This document shows positions 17,928-27,198 of a stretch of 64,000 nt of DNA, in pieces. Position 1 is the first letter of the stretch. Every line of letters starts with the position of its first letter. Position numbers and translations under genes: made by a program. The notes beneath the pieces were generated by a model, which saw only the letters and a list, made by a program, of their open reading frames with translations, searched no databases and had not been told where the DNA came from. The DNA comes from Pseudomonas sp. AL03 (GTDB lineage: Bacteria; Pseudomonadota; Gammaproteobacteria; Pseudomonadales; Pseudomonadaceae), in NCBI RefSeq assembly GCF_029960815.1, contig NZ_JASBRE010000024.1, positions 23,437 to 87,436 on the forward strand, in the 5' to 3' direction.

Positions 17928-18191
17928 ATGATGCACGCCGATTTGATAGACCAGGAAGACCTGTTGGGCCAGCTGAAGGCGTTGGGATTTGCAGTGCCCC
18001 CTGGCGCAACCGCTGAGCAGGCCTGCGAATGCGCGGTACGGGGTTTGAACAACGAACGGGCAACGGAACTGCGCACGATGGTCAAGCAGATGTACACCAG
18101 CAGCGCGACCATTCTGCCCGCCGTGCGCCAGGCCATTGATAAGCAATTGCTGCCTGCACTGGCGCAGTATCAGCAGAGCCGTAGCGCCTGA
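17928..18191 (+). CDS. Small hypothetical protein (87 aa)
   Basis: The 87-residue frame starts at ATG 17928 with AAGAAGGA about 8 bases upstream. It reads as a soluble, helix-rich protein with an acidic start (MMHADLIDQEDLLGQL), a central ATAEQACECAVRGL segment and RAIDK/QQSRS-like charged ends. I do not recognise a family. It lies 259 bases behind the carnitine operon, separated from it by the candidate small RNA on the other strand. A REP pair follows its stop. Codon use is like that of the core genes, which supports it being real. Confidence 0.7.
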   Translation: MMHADLIDQEDLLGQLKALGFAVPPGATAEQACECAVRGLNNERATELRTMVKQMYTSSATILPAVRQAIDKQLLPALAQYQQSRSA

Positions 18192-18200
18192 TCAACCGCT

Positions 18201-18267
18201 TTCGCGAGCAGGCTCGCTCCCACATTATTGGATCGCATATCCCTGTGGGAGCGAGCCTGCTCGCGAA
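18201..18267. repeat. REP inverted pair (class A variant) between the small gene and gbdR
   Basis: TTCGCGAGCAGGCTCGCTCC + CACA at 18201-18224 and its exact inverse at 18244-18267 flank a 19-base spacer. It lies between convergent genes and probably serves as a transcript end. Confidence 0.88.
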
Positions 18268-18282
18268 TGAAGGCGCCTCGGT

Positions 18283-19386
18283 TTAGAGCCTTACGCTGGC
18301 GAACGTCGACTCGTTGCGCGCCTGACTCAGCGCCGACAACGGCCCGGACAACGGTGACAGCACCAACGCTTGTGGCAGCGGCATCATCGCCACTTGTTGC
18401 GTGGTGTTGGAACCTACGCGCTCGTCACGCGGTGGAATGCCGAAGTATTCGCGGTAGCACTTGGAGAAGTGTGGTGTGGAAACGAAACCACACACCGACG
18501 CCACTTCGATGATCGACATCGGCGTTTGCTTGAGCAGTTGCCGAGCACGGATCAAGCGCAGTTTCAGGTAATAACGCGACGGCGAGCAGTGCAGGTATTT
18601 CTGGAACAGCCGCTCCAGCTGACGACGCGACACGGCGACGTACACTGCCAGTTCGTCGAGGTCGATCGGCTCTTCCAGGTTGGCCTCCATCAGCGCGACG
18701 ATTTCCTGCAACTTCGGCTGGTTGGTGCCGAGCATGTGCTTGAGCGGCACACGCTGGTGATCCTGCTCGTTACGGATGCGCTCATAGACGAACATTTCCG
18801 AAATCGCGGCAGACAGTTCACGACCGTGATCGCGGCTGATCAGGTGCAGCATCATGTCCAGCGGCGCGGTGCCGCCGGAACTGGTGAAACGGTTACGGTC
18901 GAGGGTGAACAGACGCGTACTCATGGCCACACGCGGAAAAGCTTCCTGCATCGAGGCCAGACATTCCCAGTGCACGCTGCAATCGAAACCATCCAGCAGG
19001 CCGGCGCACGCCAGGGCCCAGCTGCCGGTGCAGACCGCACCGAGACGGCGGGACTGCCGTGCCTGGCTTTGCAGCCACGAAACGTGTTCACGGGTAACAG
19101 TGCGCTGGATGCCAATACCGCCGCAGACAATGATGGTGTCCAGGGCGGGTGCCTTGTGCATGGAACAGTCGGGAGTGATCTGCAGACCGTCACTGGCCCA
19201 GACCTGACCGCCGTCGACGGTGAGTGTGGTCCAGCGATACAGCTCGCGGCCGGACAATTGGTTGGCCATACGCAGGGGTTCTACTGCGGAGGCCAGAGAA
19301 ATAAGCGTGAAATTGTCCAGCAGCAAAAAGCCGATGGATTGAGGCGCACGGTTCTGGGGTTGAGCCCCTGAGTTGAACGTCGTCAT
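18283..19386 (-). CDS. gbdR: Glycine betaine/dimethylglycine regulator GbdR (GlxA/AraC family)
   Basis: The 367-residue protein has the GlxA layout: an N-terminal DJ-1/PfpI-like domain (SIGFLLLDNFTLISLASAVE, about residues 17-36) and a C-terminal AraC DNA-binding domain with VSRRQLERLFQKYLH and ASVCGFVSTPHFSKCYREYF. In P. aeruginosa, GbdR senses glycine betaine and dimethylglycine and activates dgcAB, gbcAB, sdaB, cbcXWV and related genes (known). Here it lies next to sdaB and cbcXWV. The start at 19386 gives the family length. Confidence 0.93.
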   Translation of the reverse strand: MTTFNSGAQPQNRAPQSIGFLLLDNFTLISLASAVEPLRMANQLSGRELYRWTTLTVDGGQVWASDGLQITPDCSMHKAPALDTIIVCGGIGIQRTVTREHVSWLQSQARQSRRLGAVCTGSWALACAGLLDGFDCSVHWECLASMQEAFPRVAMSTRLFTLDRNRFTSSGGTAPLDMMLHLISRDHGRELSAAISEMFVYERIRNEQDHQRVPLKHMLGTNQPKLQEIVALMEANLEEPIDLDELAVYVAVSRRQLERLFQKYLHCSPSRYYLKLRLIRARQLLKQTPMSIIEVASVCGFVSTPHFSKCYREYFGIPPRDERVGSNTTQQVAMMPLPQALVLSPLSGPLSALSQARNESTFASVRL

Positions 19387-19829
19387 CGCGGTATCTCCTC
19401 ACACAAAGCGGGTGATGGCCTCAGGCGGAGGCTCTTGTTATTGCCATCGTTCTCGCGTGGGAGACGGGCTTTGTAATGACAGAGCAATTGCCATGCCTAA
19501 AGTTGAATGCGCGTTCAATAACTCCTGAAAACGACGTCGGGATGTGTCTATATAAGCCGCGCGCTGAAGGGGGGATATAAGTGCCATTATCGGCAGCAGG
19601 CGCTCTGCCTCGTTGGGCGTGAGCAAATCGGTAGCACTTGTGGGAACAGGGCTGCGAGGTGCCGGGAGAGAGTGTCACCGCAAGCACAGGTGACAGGCGG
19701 TAATGGCCAACTTGGATCCCTGACCTGGGTGAAGTCGCTTATCTGTAAGCGACGCGCCAAAACGTGGCGCGTTTTGAATTGGGTGTTCACTTAGTGCGCA
19801 GTTTTGACTGGTCTGACGCCTTCGCGGTT
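19387..19829. other. 443-base gap between gbdR and sdaB
   Basis: The gap should hold the gbdR promoter. It also contains a hairpin-like ACGCGCC/GGCGCGT pair near 19752-19773 with TTTT after it on the forward strand, downstream of the sdaB end. A leftward TTG-initiated frame at 19438-19626 (62 codons, reading PNEAERLLPIMALISPLQRA) looks protein-like, but has no clear ribosome binding site. I see no other gene. Confidence 0.4.
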
Positions 19830-21206
19830 TCAGCACTCAACCGCGCTAACCGCCAACCCACCGCGCGATGTCTCTTTATATTTGTCATGCATATCGGCGC
19901 CAGTATCACGCATCGTGCGGATCACCCGATCCAGCGAGATAAAGTGCTGACCATCGCCACGCAGCGCCATCTGCGCCGCGTTGATGGCTTTCACCGCGGC
20001 AATCGCGTTGCGCTCGATGCACGGCACTTGCACCAGCCCGCCCACCGGGTCGCAGGTCAGACCGAGGTTGTGTTCCAGACCGATTTCCGCCGCGTTGCAT
20101 AGCTGCTCCGGTGTGGCGCCGAGGATCTCCGCCAACCCGGCCGCCGCCATGGCGCAGGCCGAACCGACTTCGCCCTGGCAACCGACTTCGGCACCGGAAA
20201 TCGAAGCGTTCTTCTTGCACAGAATCCCTACCGCCGCCGCACTGAGGAAATAGTCGACCACGTTGGCGTCGGTCACCACTTCACTGAACTTCATAAAGTA
20301 GTGCAACACCGCCGGAATGATCCCCGCGGCGCCATTGGTCGGCGCCGTGACCATGCGCCCGCCAGCGGCGTTTTCTTCGTTGACCGCGAGGGCGAAGAGG
20401 TTGACCCACTCCATGGCGCTCAACGTTGAGCCGATTACGTTAGGTTTCCCCAGCTCTTGCAGGCTGCGATGCAACCTGGCCGCACGACGACGCACATTAA
20501 GTCCGCCGGGCAGGATGCCTTCGTGCTTGAGGCCTTGTTCGACGCAATCCTGCATGGCGCGCCAGAGTTTCATCAGGCCGGCACGGATTTCCTCTTCGCT
20601 GCGCCAGACCTTCTCGTTGGCCATCATCAATTCGGCGACGCGCAAGTTGTGTTTCTGGCACAGGCTGAGCAGTTCGACGGCGCTGGAGAAATCGTACGGC
20701 AACACCGTGCGATCCAGATCCACTACGCCGCTGGAGGCTTGTGCTTCATCGACGACAAAACCGCCGCCGATGGAATAGTAGGTGTCGCGATGCAGTTCAC
20801 CGTCATCGCCCTCGGCGATCAGGGTCATGGCGTTGGGATGGAACGGCAGGTTTTCGTCGATCAGGCGCATGTCCCGGGCCCAGATGAACGGGACCGACAA
20901 GCGACCGTCGAGCAACAGCGTGTGAGTTTCGCGCAGGGTTTCGATGCGGATGCCGATTTGCGACGGATCGATCGCGTCCGGCCACTCGCCCATCAGGCCC
21001 ATGATCACCGCGTTGTCGCTGCCGTGACCGATGCCGGTGGCCGACAACGAACCATAAAGCTGAACTTCGACGCGACGCACTTGCTCCAAAAGACCCTGCT
21101 CACGCACACCTTGCACGAACAACGCGGCGGCCCGCATAGGTCCCACGGTGTGCGAACTGGAAGGGCCGATGCCGATTTTGAACAGGTCGAAAACACTGAT
21201 AGCCAT
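19830..21206 (-). CDS. sdaB: L-serine ammonia-lyase (serine dehydratase)
   Basis: The 458-residue protein is a single-chain iron-sulfur serine dehydratase: beta domain first (SVFDLFKIGIGPSSSHTVGP), catalytic alpha domain second. Cluster cysteines fit GILCKKN, AEVGCQGEVGSACAM and GLTCDPVGG. It turns L-serine into pyruvate and ammonia in the cytoplasm. Serine is the end of the betaine, dimethylglycine, sarcosine, glycine, serine chain, so this places carbon into central metabolism. I start at ATG 21206; the open frame to 21452 adds 82 residues that do not resemble the family. In P. aeruginosa, the gene is GbdR-controlled (known). Confidence 0.93.
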   Translation of the reverse strand: MAISVFDLFKIGIGPSSSHTVGPMRAAALFVQGVREQGLLEQVRRVEVQLYGSLSATGIGHGSDNAVIMGLMGEWPDAIDPSQIGIRIETLRETHTLLLDGRLSVPFIWARDMRLIDENLPFHPNAMTLIAEGDDGELHRDTYYSIGGGFVVDEAQASSGVVDLDRTVLPYDFSSAVELLSLCQKHNLRVAELMMANEKVWRSEEEIRAGLMKLWRAMQDCVEQGLKHEGILPGGLNVRRRAARLHRSLQELGKPNVIGSTLSAMEWVNLFALAVNEENAAGGRMVTAPTNGAAGIIPAVLHYFMKFSEVVTDANVVDYFLSAAAVGILCKKNASISGAEVGCQGEVGSACAMAAAGLAEILGATPEQLCNAAEIGLEHNLGLTCDPVGGLVQVPCIERNAIAAVKAINAAQMALRGDGQHFISLDRVIRTMRDTGADMHDKYKETSRGGLAVSAVEC

Positions 21207-21641
21207 TACTGCCGAACTCCTGGATGTCCCAACTCCAGACGCAAAAGCGCCCAGTGACGGAGCTGCTACGCTGAAGCTGCAATCCGCCGAGATGGCCGCA
21301 TCATCAGGCTTTTGCCTTGTCGTTCGACGTCTCACACCGACGCACTCATGCCCACAAACGCCGCGAGCCTTTGACGCTGCGTTTTCGCCGTTTTTTTGCG
21401 GATCGGAGGGGCAAAGAGGGCTGAAAAAAGCTGTAAACGACGTCACCGACACTGGATGCGACCATCCCTGTACTGGTTACGACGCCCCCTGTAGGCGTCA
21501 GATTTTCACTGGTACATGATCGTATCGACTCGATTGCAAGGCGCCGTGGTAGAGCTGTCTCCAAAACGCCATCCAACCGCAACCTATAAGTGCGGTGGTC
21601 CAGTCGGAACACTGCCAAAAAAAACACCAAGGAGTCCATCC
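21207..21641. promoter_or_regulatory. Divergent promoter region of sdaB and cbcX
   Basis: This 435-base gap separates two divergently transcribed GbdR-type targets. It contains a short hairpin GACGCC/GGCGTC at about 21480-21498. I see no protein-like frame. GbdR sites are expected here from knowledge of the regulon, but I cannot point to them with confidence. Confidence 0.5.
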
Positions 21642-22589
21642 ATGAAAGGTTCCCCGTCGTTGTTGTTGGCCGCCATGCTGAGTCTGCCGTTTCTGGCTCA
21701 AGCCGCCGAACCGGCTCAATGCAGCACCGTAAATTTCTCCGATGTCGGCTGGACTGACATTACCGTCACCACCGCCACCACCAGCGTCGTCCTCGATGCC
21801 CTCGGCTACAAGACCAAAACCACGATGATTTCCGTACCGGTGACCTACAAGTCCCTGGCCGACGGCAAGAACATGGACGTATTCCTGGGCAACTGGATGC
21901 CGACCATGGAAAACGACATCAAGGCCTACCGCGATGCCGGCACCGTGGACACCCTGCGTGCCAACCTGGAAAACGCAAAATACACACTCGCCGTCCCGGA
22001 AGAGTTGTATAACAAAGGTCTGAAAGATTTCGCCGACATCGCCAAGTTCAAGAAAGAACTCGACGGCAAGATCTATGGCATTGAACCAGGCAACGACGGC
22101 AACCGCCTGATCCAGAGCATGATCGACAAGAACGCCTTCGGCTTGAAAGACGCCGGCTTCAAGGTGGTCGAGTCCAGCGAGGCAGGCATGCTCTCGCAAG
22201 TCGATCGCGCCCAGCGCCGCAACACCGCCGTGGTGTTCCTGGGCTGGGAACCGCACCCGATGAACACGCGTTTCAAGATGAAGTACTTGACCGGCGGCGA
22301 CGAGTATTTCGGCCCGAACTTCGGCCAGGCAACCATCTACACCAACACCCGCAAGGGCTATGCGCAGGAATGCAGCAACGTGGGTCAGCTGTTGAAAAAC
22401 CTGCAGTTCACTCTGGACATGGAAAGCACCCTGATGGGCAACGTCCTGGACGACAAAATGAAGCCTGACGCGGCCGCCAAAGCCTGGCTGAAAAAGAATC
22501 CACAGGTCCTCGATACCTGGCTCGCTGGCGTGACCACCATTGACGGTAAACCAGGCCTGGAGGCCGTGAAAGCCAAGCTCGCGCAGTAA
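21642..22589 (+). CDS. cbcX: Choline/betaine-binding periplasmic protein CbcX
   Basis: The 315-residue protein starts at ATG 21642 behind AAGGAG and has a signal peptide ending near LAQAAEPAQ. It belongs to the OpuAC/ChoX quaternary-amine binding family, with aromatic cage candidates in DVGWTDI and LGNWMPTM and the conserved LGWEPHPMN segment. It is similar throughout to CaiX. It captures choline or betaine for the CbcWV ABC importer encoded just downstream. Confidence 0.92.
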   Translation: MKGSPSLLLAAMLSLPFLAQAAEPAQCSTVNFSDVGWTDITVTTATTSVVLDALGYKTKTTMISVPVTYKSLADGKNMDVFLGNWMPTMENDIKAYRDAGTVDTLRANLENAKYTLAVPEELYNKGLKDFADIAKFKKELDGKIYGIEPGNDGNRLIQSMIDKNAFGLKDAGFKVVESSEAGMLSQVDRAQRRNTAVVFLGWEPHPMNTRFKMKYLTGGDEYFGPNFGQATIYTNTRKGYAQECSNVGQLLKNLQFTLDMESTLMGNVLDDKMKPDAAAKAWLKKNPQVLDTWLAGVTTIDGKPGLEAVKAKLAQ

Positions 22590-22598
22590 TCGCTTACG

Positions 22599-22620
22599 CC
22601 GGGCGATCCAGGTCGCCCGG
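22599..22620. other. Hairpin between cbcX and cbcW
   Basis: CCGGGCGA and TCGCCCGG form an 8-base-pair stem with a 6-base loop and no T-run. It could allow the binding protein to be expressed above the permease. A similar hairpin follows caiX. Confidence 0.55.
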
Positions 22621-22655
22621 GCTGTTAATTTCCTTGCATGCGGACGTTCACTACC

Positions 22656-23501
22656 ATGCTGATTGATCAGAAAATACCTTTAGGCCAGTACATCGCGGGC
22701 TTCGTTGAATGGTTGACGCAACACGGCGCCAACACCTTCGACGCAATCGCCGTGTCACTGGAAACGATGATCCACGGCGTGACTTTTGCGCTGACCTGGT
22801 TCAACCCGCTGGCATTGATCGGCCTCATCGCGCTACTGGCACACTTCATTCAACGAAAGTGGGGACTGACCGTTTTTGTCATCGCCTCCTTCCTGCTGAT
22901 CCTCAATCTGGGGTACTGGCAGGAAACCATGGAAACCCTCGCCCAGGTGTTGTTCGCCACCCTGGTCTGCGTGGTCATCGGCGTGCCGTTGGGCATCGTC
23001 GCCGCGCATAAACCGATGTTTTACACACTGATGCGTCCGGTGCTCGATCTGATGCAGACCGTGCCGACCTTCGTGTACCTCATTCCTACCCTGACCCTCT
23101 TCGGTCTGGGTGTGGTCCCGGGTCTGATTTCTACGGTGGTGTTCGCAATTGCCGCGCCTATCCGCCTGACCTACCTGGGTATCCGTGATGTTCCCGCAGA
23201 ATTGATGGACGCCGGCAAAGCCTTCGGCTGCTCGCGCCGTCAACTGCTCGCACGCATCGAACTGCCCTACGCTATGCCAAGCATCGCTGCCGGTATCACC
23301 CAGTGCATCATGCTGTCGTTGTCGATGGTGGTGATCGCGGCACTGGTGGGCGCCGACGGCCTGGGCAAACCCGTGGTCAACGCACTGAACACTGCTGATA
23401 TCGCCCTGGGCTTCGAAGCGGGCCTGGCGATCGTACTGCTGGCGATCATGCTCGACCGTATCTGCAAACAACCCGAAGCCAAAGTAGGGGGTGACGCATG
23501 A
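22656..23501 (+). CDS. cbcW: Choline/betaine/carnitine ABC transporter permease CbcW
   Basis: The 281-residue protein is an inner-membrane permease of the OpuAB/ProW family with about six to seven hydrophobic segments. The EAA loop region lies around GIRDVPAELMDAGKAFGC, which contacts the ATPase. I prefer the ATG at 22656 (MLIDQKIPLGQYI), where family proteins begin, to the one 18 bases upstream; neither has a strong ribosome binding site. It overlaps the cbcV start by four bases (ATGA), which implies coupled translation. Confidence 0.9.
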   Translation: MLIDQKIPLGQYIAGFVEWLTQHGANTFDAIAVSLETMIHGVTFALTWFNPLALIGLIALLAHFIQRKWGLTVFVIASFLLILNLGYWQETMETLAQVLFATLVCVVIGVPLGIVAAHKPMFYTLMRPVLDLMQTVPTFVYLIPTLTLFGLGVVPGLISTVVFAIAAPIRLTYLGIRDVPAELMDAGKAFGCSRRQLLARIELPYAMPSIAAGITQCIMLSLSMVVIAALVGADGLGKPVVNALNTADIALGFEAGLAIVLLAIMLDRICKQPEAKVGGDA

Positions 23502-24676
23502 GCATTATTCGCTTCGAAGACGTCGACGTAATCTTCTCCAAAGACCCGCGCGAGGCCTTGAAACTCCTCGATCAGGGCATGACCCGCGACCAGATCCTGA
23601 AAAAGACCGGGCAGATTGTCGGCGTCGAAAAGGCCAGCCTGGATGTCGAAAAGGGGGAAATCTGCGTACTGATGGGCCTGTCCGGCTCCGGCAAGTCCAG
23701 CTTGCTGCGCTGCATCAACGGTCTCAACACCGTCAGCCGCGGCAAATTGTTCGTCGAGCACGAAGGCAAGCAGATCGACATCGCTTCCTGCACCCCGGCG
23801 GAACTGAAAATGATGCGCACCCAGCGCATTGCGATGGTGTTCCAGAAGTTCGCCCTGATGCCTTGGCTGACCGTTCGCGAGAACATCAGCTTCGGTCTGG
23901 AAATGCAGGGACGACCGGAGAAGGAACGGAAAAAACTGGTCGATGAAAAACTTGAGCTGGTGGGCCTGACCCAGTGGCGTAACAAGAAGCCGGATGAGCT
24001 CTCCGGTGGTATGCAGCAACGTGTGGGCCTGGCCCGCGCGCTCGCGATGGATGCCGACATTCTGCTGATGGACGAACCGTTCTCGGCCCTCGACCCGCTG
24101 ATCCGTCAGGGCCTGCAAGACGAACTGCTGGAGCTGCAAAGCAAGCTGAACAAAACCATCGTGTTCGTGAGCCATGACCTCGATGAAGCACTGAAGCTGG
24201 GCAGCCGTATCGCGATCATGAAAGACGGTCGGATCGTCCAGTACAGCAAGCCGGAAGAGATCGTATTGAACCCTGCGGACGACTATGTGCGGACCTTCGT
24301 CGCCCATACCAACCCGCTGAACGTGTTGTGCGGTCGCAGCCTGATGCGCACCCTGGACAACTGCAAACGCATCAACGGTTCGGTATGCCTCGATCCGGGC
24401 GGCGACTCCTGGCTGGACCTGGCCGAAGGCAACACCATCAAAGGCGCACGCCAGAACGGCGCGAGCCTGGACCTGCAGAACTGGATTCCAGGGCAAGCGG
24501 TTGAAGGCTTGGGTCGTCGACCAACGCTGGTGGATTCGAGTATCGGCATGCGCGACGCGCTGCAGATTCGATATCAGACGGGTAATAAGCTGGTGCTGCA
24601 CGACAACAACAAGGTTGTCGGGATTCTGGGTGACAGCGAGCTGTATCACGCGCTGCTCGGCAAGAACCTGGGGTAG
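23498..24676 (+). CDS. cbcV: Choline/betaine/carnitine ABC transporter ATP-binding protein CbcV
   Basis: The 392-residue protein is a ProV/OpuAA-type ATPase: Walker A GLSGSGKSSLL (about residues 60-70), signature LSGGMQQRVGLARAL, Walker B ILLMDEPFSALDP and switch His VSHDLDEAL. It powers uptake by CbcW with CbcX or CaiX. The tail past about residue 275 takes the place of the usual CBS regulatory pair, and I cannot assign it clearly. A strong terminator follows, closing the cbcXWV operon. Confidence 0.93.
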   Translation: MSIIRFEDVDVIFSKDPREALKLLDQGMTRDQILKKTGQIVGVEKASLDVEKGEICVLMGLSGSGKSSLLRCINGLNTVSRGKLFVEHEGKQIDIASCTPAELKMMRTQRIAMVFQKFALMPWLTVRENISFGLEMQGRPEKERKKLVDEKLELVGLTQWRNKKPDELSGGMQQRVGLARALAMDADILLMDEPFSALDPLIRQGLQDELLELQSKLNKTIVFVSHDLDEALKLGSRIAIMKDGRIVQYSKPEEIVLNPADDYVRTFVAHTNPLNVLCGRSLMRTLDNCKRINGSVCLDPGGDSWLDLAEGNTIKGARQNGASLDLQNWIPGQAVEGLGRRPTLVDSSIGMRDALQIRYQTGNKLVLHDNNKVVGILGDSELYHALLGKNLG

Positions 24677-24687
24677 GCAGCAGACAC

Positions 24688-24718
24688 AAAAACGCCGCGA
24701 GAGGATCGCGGCGTTTTT
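24688..24718 (+). terminator. Terminator of cbcXWV
   Basis: AAAAACGCCGCGA and TCGCGGCGTTTTT form a 13-base-pair stem around GAGGA with a T-rich end. It lies 12 bases behind the cbcV stop. Confidence 0.9.
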
Positions 24719-24760
24719 GTTTACGGGATATCGAGTCAAACAGTATTGCGGCTGATGGCC

Positions 24761-24830
24761 CCTTCGCGGGCAAGCCTCGCTCCTACAAGTTCAACGGAAA
24801 TCCTGTAGGAGCGAGGCTTGCCCGCGAAGG
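24761..24830. repeat. REP inverted pair (class A)
   Basis: CCTTCGCGGGCAAGCCTCGC and onward at 24761-24787 is inverted exactly at 24804-24830. It lies between the convergent cbcV and betT genes. Confidence 0.9.
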
Positions 24831-24869
24831 ATGCGACGCGGTGCATCTGATGCACCGCGCCCTTCAACA

Positions 24870-26876
24870 TTAGCTATAGACCCGGCCAAGGAGCTGCCGA
24901 TGGCTTTCAAACTGATCGAGCACGTCACGGGTGATCTGATCTTGAGTGAAGCCCATCAAGTCGTAGTCCTGGCTGCCATTGTGCAAATAAACCTCGGCGC
25001 GGTAGTAACGTGCGCGCGGTTCATCAGCACTCTCAGCCGAAACCGTGTCGCTCGCCGCTGCCAGATAGCCGTCCAGGCTCACTTCGTAGACAAAAGGGTT
25101 GCCCTCTTCCCTCTCGATCCGCAGGCCCATGCAACGCTTGGCCTTGCCCAGCAACGTTTGCACATCCAGGCCTTGAGTACGCAGTTGCACCGCAGCCTCT
25201 TCCAGCGCCGGGCTCACTTGCTTGTCCATGAAACGCTGAACGATCGACTGATTCGGCTGCAAGTCCAGCTGAGTCAAACGCTCGCTGAAACCACGACGAC
25301 CGCGCGCTGCGAGCTCCGCTTGCTCCTGTTCGATCTGCACGTCCTGGCGCATGGCCTTGTGCAAGCCGAACATGAAGAACACCAGCACCACCGAGAACGG
25401 CAGACCGGCCAGCACCACCATGGTTTGCATGGCTTCGAAGTTACCGGCAAACAGCAGGCCGATGGTCACCAGGGTAATCACCGCCGACCAGAAGATCCGC
25501 AGCCAGTGCGGCGCATCTTCGTCAACGTTGCCGCCCTTGCACGAAAGGTTGGCCATCATCACCGCGCCGGAATCAGCCGGGGTCAGGAACAACACGAAAC
25601 CGACGAAGATCGACACGCCAATCACGATTTTCGACGCCGGGTAATGCTCCAGCAACTGATAGATCGCCATGGACGGCTGTTCCAGCGCCGTCTTCCCGAG
25701 CTCCACCGCTCCGTGGTTCATCACCAGGTCCAGGGCAGAGTTACCGAAGATCGACAGCCACGCCAGGGTGAAACCCAGCGGGATCAGCAGCACACCGGCC
25801 ACCAGTTCACGCACCGTGCGACCACGGGAAATACGCGCGATGAACATGCCGACGAAGGGGGCCCAGGAAATCCACCAGGCCCAGTAGAACAGGGTCCACA
25901 GGCCCAACCAGCGGTCGGATTTCTCACTGTCGCCTTCGTACACATAGAGGTCGAACGTTTTCAGCACCACGCTGTTCAGGTAGTCGCCGACGTTTTGCAC
26001 GAAGCCGTTGAGCAGGTGCAGGGTCGGGCCGAACAGCAGCACGAAAATCAGCAGACCGCTGAACAGCACAATGTTCAGGTTGGACAGACGGCGAATACCG
26101 TTTTCCACGCCGGACACGGCAGCGATGGTCGCCACGGTGCTCATCACGATGATCACGATCAGCAGGTTGGTGTTGTTGTGCTCCATGCCGAACAGGTTTT
26201 CAAGGCCCGACGACACTTGCAGCGAACCAATCCCCAGGTTCGTCACCAGCCCCAGCAGGGTCACGAACATGCCAAAGCCGTCCACCGCATGCCCGGCCGC
26301 GCCTTTGACCCAACGCTCGCCGACCAACGGATACAGCGCCGAACGCAATGCCAGCGGCTGGTTATGGCGATACGCAAAGTACGCCACGGCCAGGCCGACC
26401 AATGCATAAATCGCCCAGCCATGCAGGCCCCAGTGCAGGAACGTCAGCTGAACCGCCTGACGTGCAGCAAGGTTGCTGCCGGCCACGCCTTCCGGCGGAT
26501 TGAAGTAGTGGTCCAGCGGCTCGGAAGCACCGAAGTACAACAGCGAGATGCCGATACCCGACGAGAATAGCATCCCCGCCCAGGCGCCATAGCTGAAGTC
26601 TGGGGTGTCGTCCTTACTGCCCAGCTTGAGTTTGCCGTAGGACGAAAACGCCAGGCCGAGCACGAAGACCAGGTAAGCGGCGATCACCACCATGTAGTAC
26701 CAGCCGAAGCTGCGGGACAACCAGGCTTGGGCGATGCCGAGCAATCTGCCGGCCTCTTGCGGGGCAATGATCAGAATGGCGGTCAACAACAGGATCAACG
26801 CGGTAGAGGTGTAGAACACCCAACCGTTGACCGTCACCTTCTCGGGTGGGGTCTTTATAAGAGAGGCAGAACTCAT
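24870..26876 (-). CDS. betT: BCCT choline transporter BetT
   Basis: The 668-residue protein has the twelve-helix betaine/choline/carnitine transporter core: the GIGISLLYFGASEPLDHY segment and the family motif WTLFYWAWWISWAPFVGMFI are plain. A cytoplasmic tail of about 150 residues follows and in E. coli BetT takes part in osmotic sensing. It imports choline by proton symport. I start at ATG 26876 (MSSASLIKTPPEK) rather than 12 codons upstream, as the family begins here. It is divergent from betIBA, the conserved arrangement that allows joint control by BetI. Confidence 0.93.
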   Translation of the reverse strand: MSSASLIKTPPEKVTVNGWVFYTSTALILLLTAILIIAPQEAGRLLGIAQAWLSRSFGWYYMVVIAAYLVFVLGLAFSSYGKLKLGSKDDTPDFSYGAWAGMLFSSGIGISLLYFGASEPLDHYFNPPEGVAGSNLAARQAVQLTFLHWGLHGWAIYALVGLAVAYFAYRHNQPLALRSALYPLVGERWVKGAAGHAVDGFGMFVTLLGLVTNLGIGSLQVSSGLENLFGMEHNNTNLLIVIIVMSTVATIAAVSGVENGIRRLSNLNIVLFSGLLIFVLLFGPTLHLLNGFVQNVGDYLNSVVLKTFDLYVYEGDSEKSDRWLGLWTLFYWAWWISWAPFVGMFIARISRGRTVRELVAGVLLIPLGFTLAWLSIFGNSALDLVMNHGAVELGKTALEQPSMAIYQLLEHYPASKIVIGVSIFVGFVLFLTPADSGAVMMANLSCKGGNVDEDAPHWLRIFWSAVITLVTIGLLFAGNFEAMQTMVVLAGLPFSVVLVFFMFGLHKAMRQDVQIEQEQAELAARGRRGFSERLTQLDLQPNQSIVQRFMDKQVSPALEEAAVQLRTQGLDVQTLLGKAKRCMGLRIEREEGNPFVYEVSLDGYLAAASDTVSAESADEPRARYYRAEVYLHNGSQDYDLMGFTQDQITRDVLDQFESHRQLLGRVYS

Positions 26877-27198
26877 GGCACAGATGCTCCGGGCAGTGCG
26901 GGAGAAGAACACAAGGCAACGCGGTACCCGACTAATCGGTTAGTTGGCAGCCGACCGGCGGGTGATATAAAGACACCCCGAAAAAAGCCCGAAGCCCGGG
27001 AGCGCCAGTGCGCAAGGGTTTCGAGCGTTTTCGGATGTCGTTTTTCGCCAACTACGTTTAGGAAAAACCTGTTAGGTAGCGACGATTTGTCGCAGATCTT
27101 ATTCTTTGTTGATTGAACGTTCAATCAAAACAAAATAGACTGGCCCTCAATCCGATAGACGTTTTACGTCCGCCGGAAGGCCTAAGGAGATGTGCAAG
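26877..27198. promoter_or_regulatory. betT-betI divergent promoter region
   Basis: This 322-base region separates betT and betI. It contains the BetI-type palindrome at 27109-27128 and AT-rich promoter-like sequence around it. I see no protein-like frame. Confidence 0.75.
27109..27128. promoter_or_regulatory. Putative BetI operator
   Basis: TTGATTGAACGTTCAATCAA is a perfect 20-base palindrome, 70 bases before betI. A TetR-type repressor bound here could shut off betIBA and perhaps betT until choline arrives. The palindrome is seen; BetI binding is inferred from E. coli. Confidence 0.8.

Noticed and set aside
17586..18146. Leftward 186-codon frame over the small RNA candidate and the 87-residue gene
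   Set aside because: It runs across the leftward terminator, has no ribosome binding site or motif and overlaps the dioxygenase end.
19438..19626. Leftward 62-codon frame before gbdR with a protein-like helix (EAERLLPIMALISPL)
   Set aside because: It has only a TTG start and no clear ribosome binding site; kept as a remark in the gap entry, not as a gene.
21207..21452. In-frame upstream extension of sdaB by 82 residues
   Set aside because: The extension has no family similarity, and MAISVFDLFKIGIG is the usual start of serine dehydratases.
24831..26570. Forward open frame of 579 codons opposite betT
   Set aside because: It is His/Gln-rich shadow sequence; BetT on the reverse strand has clear transporter motifs.
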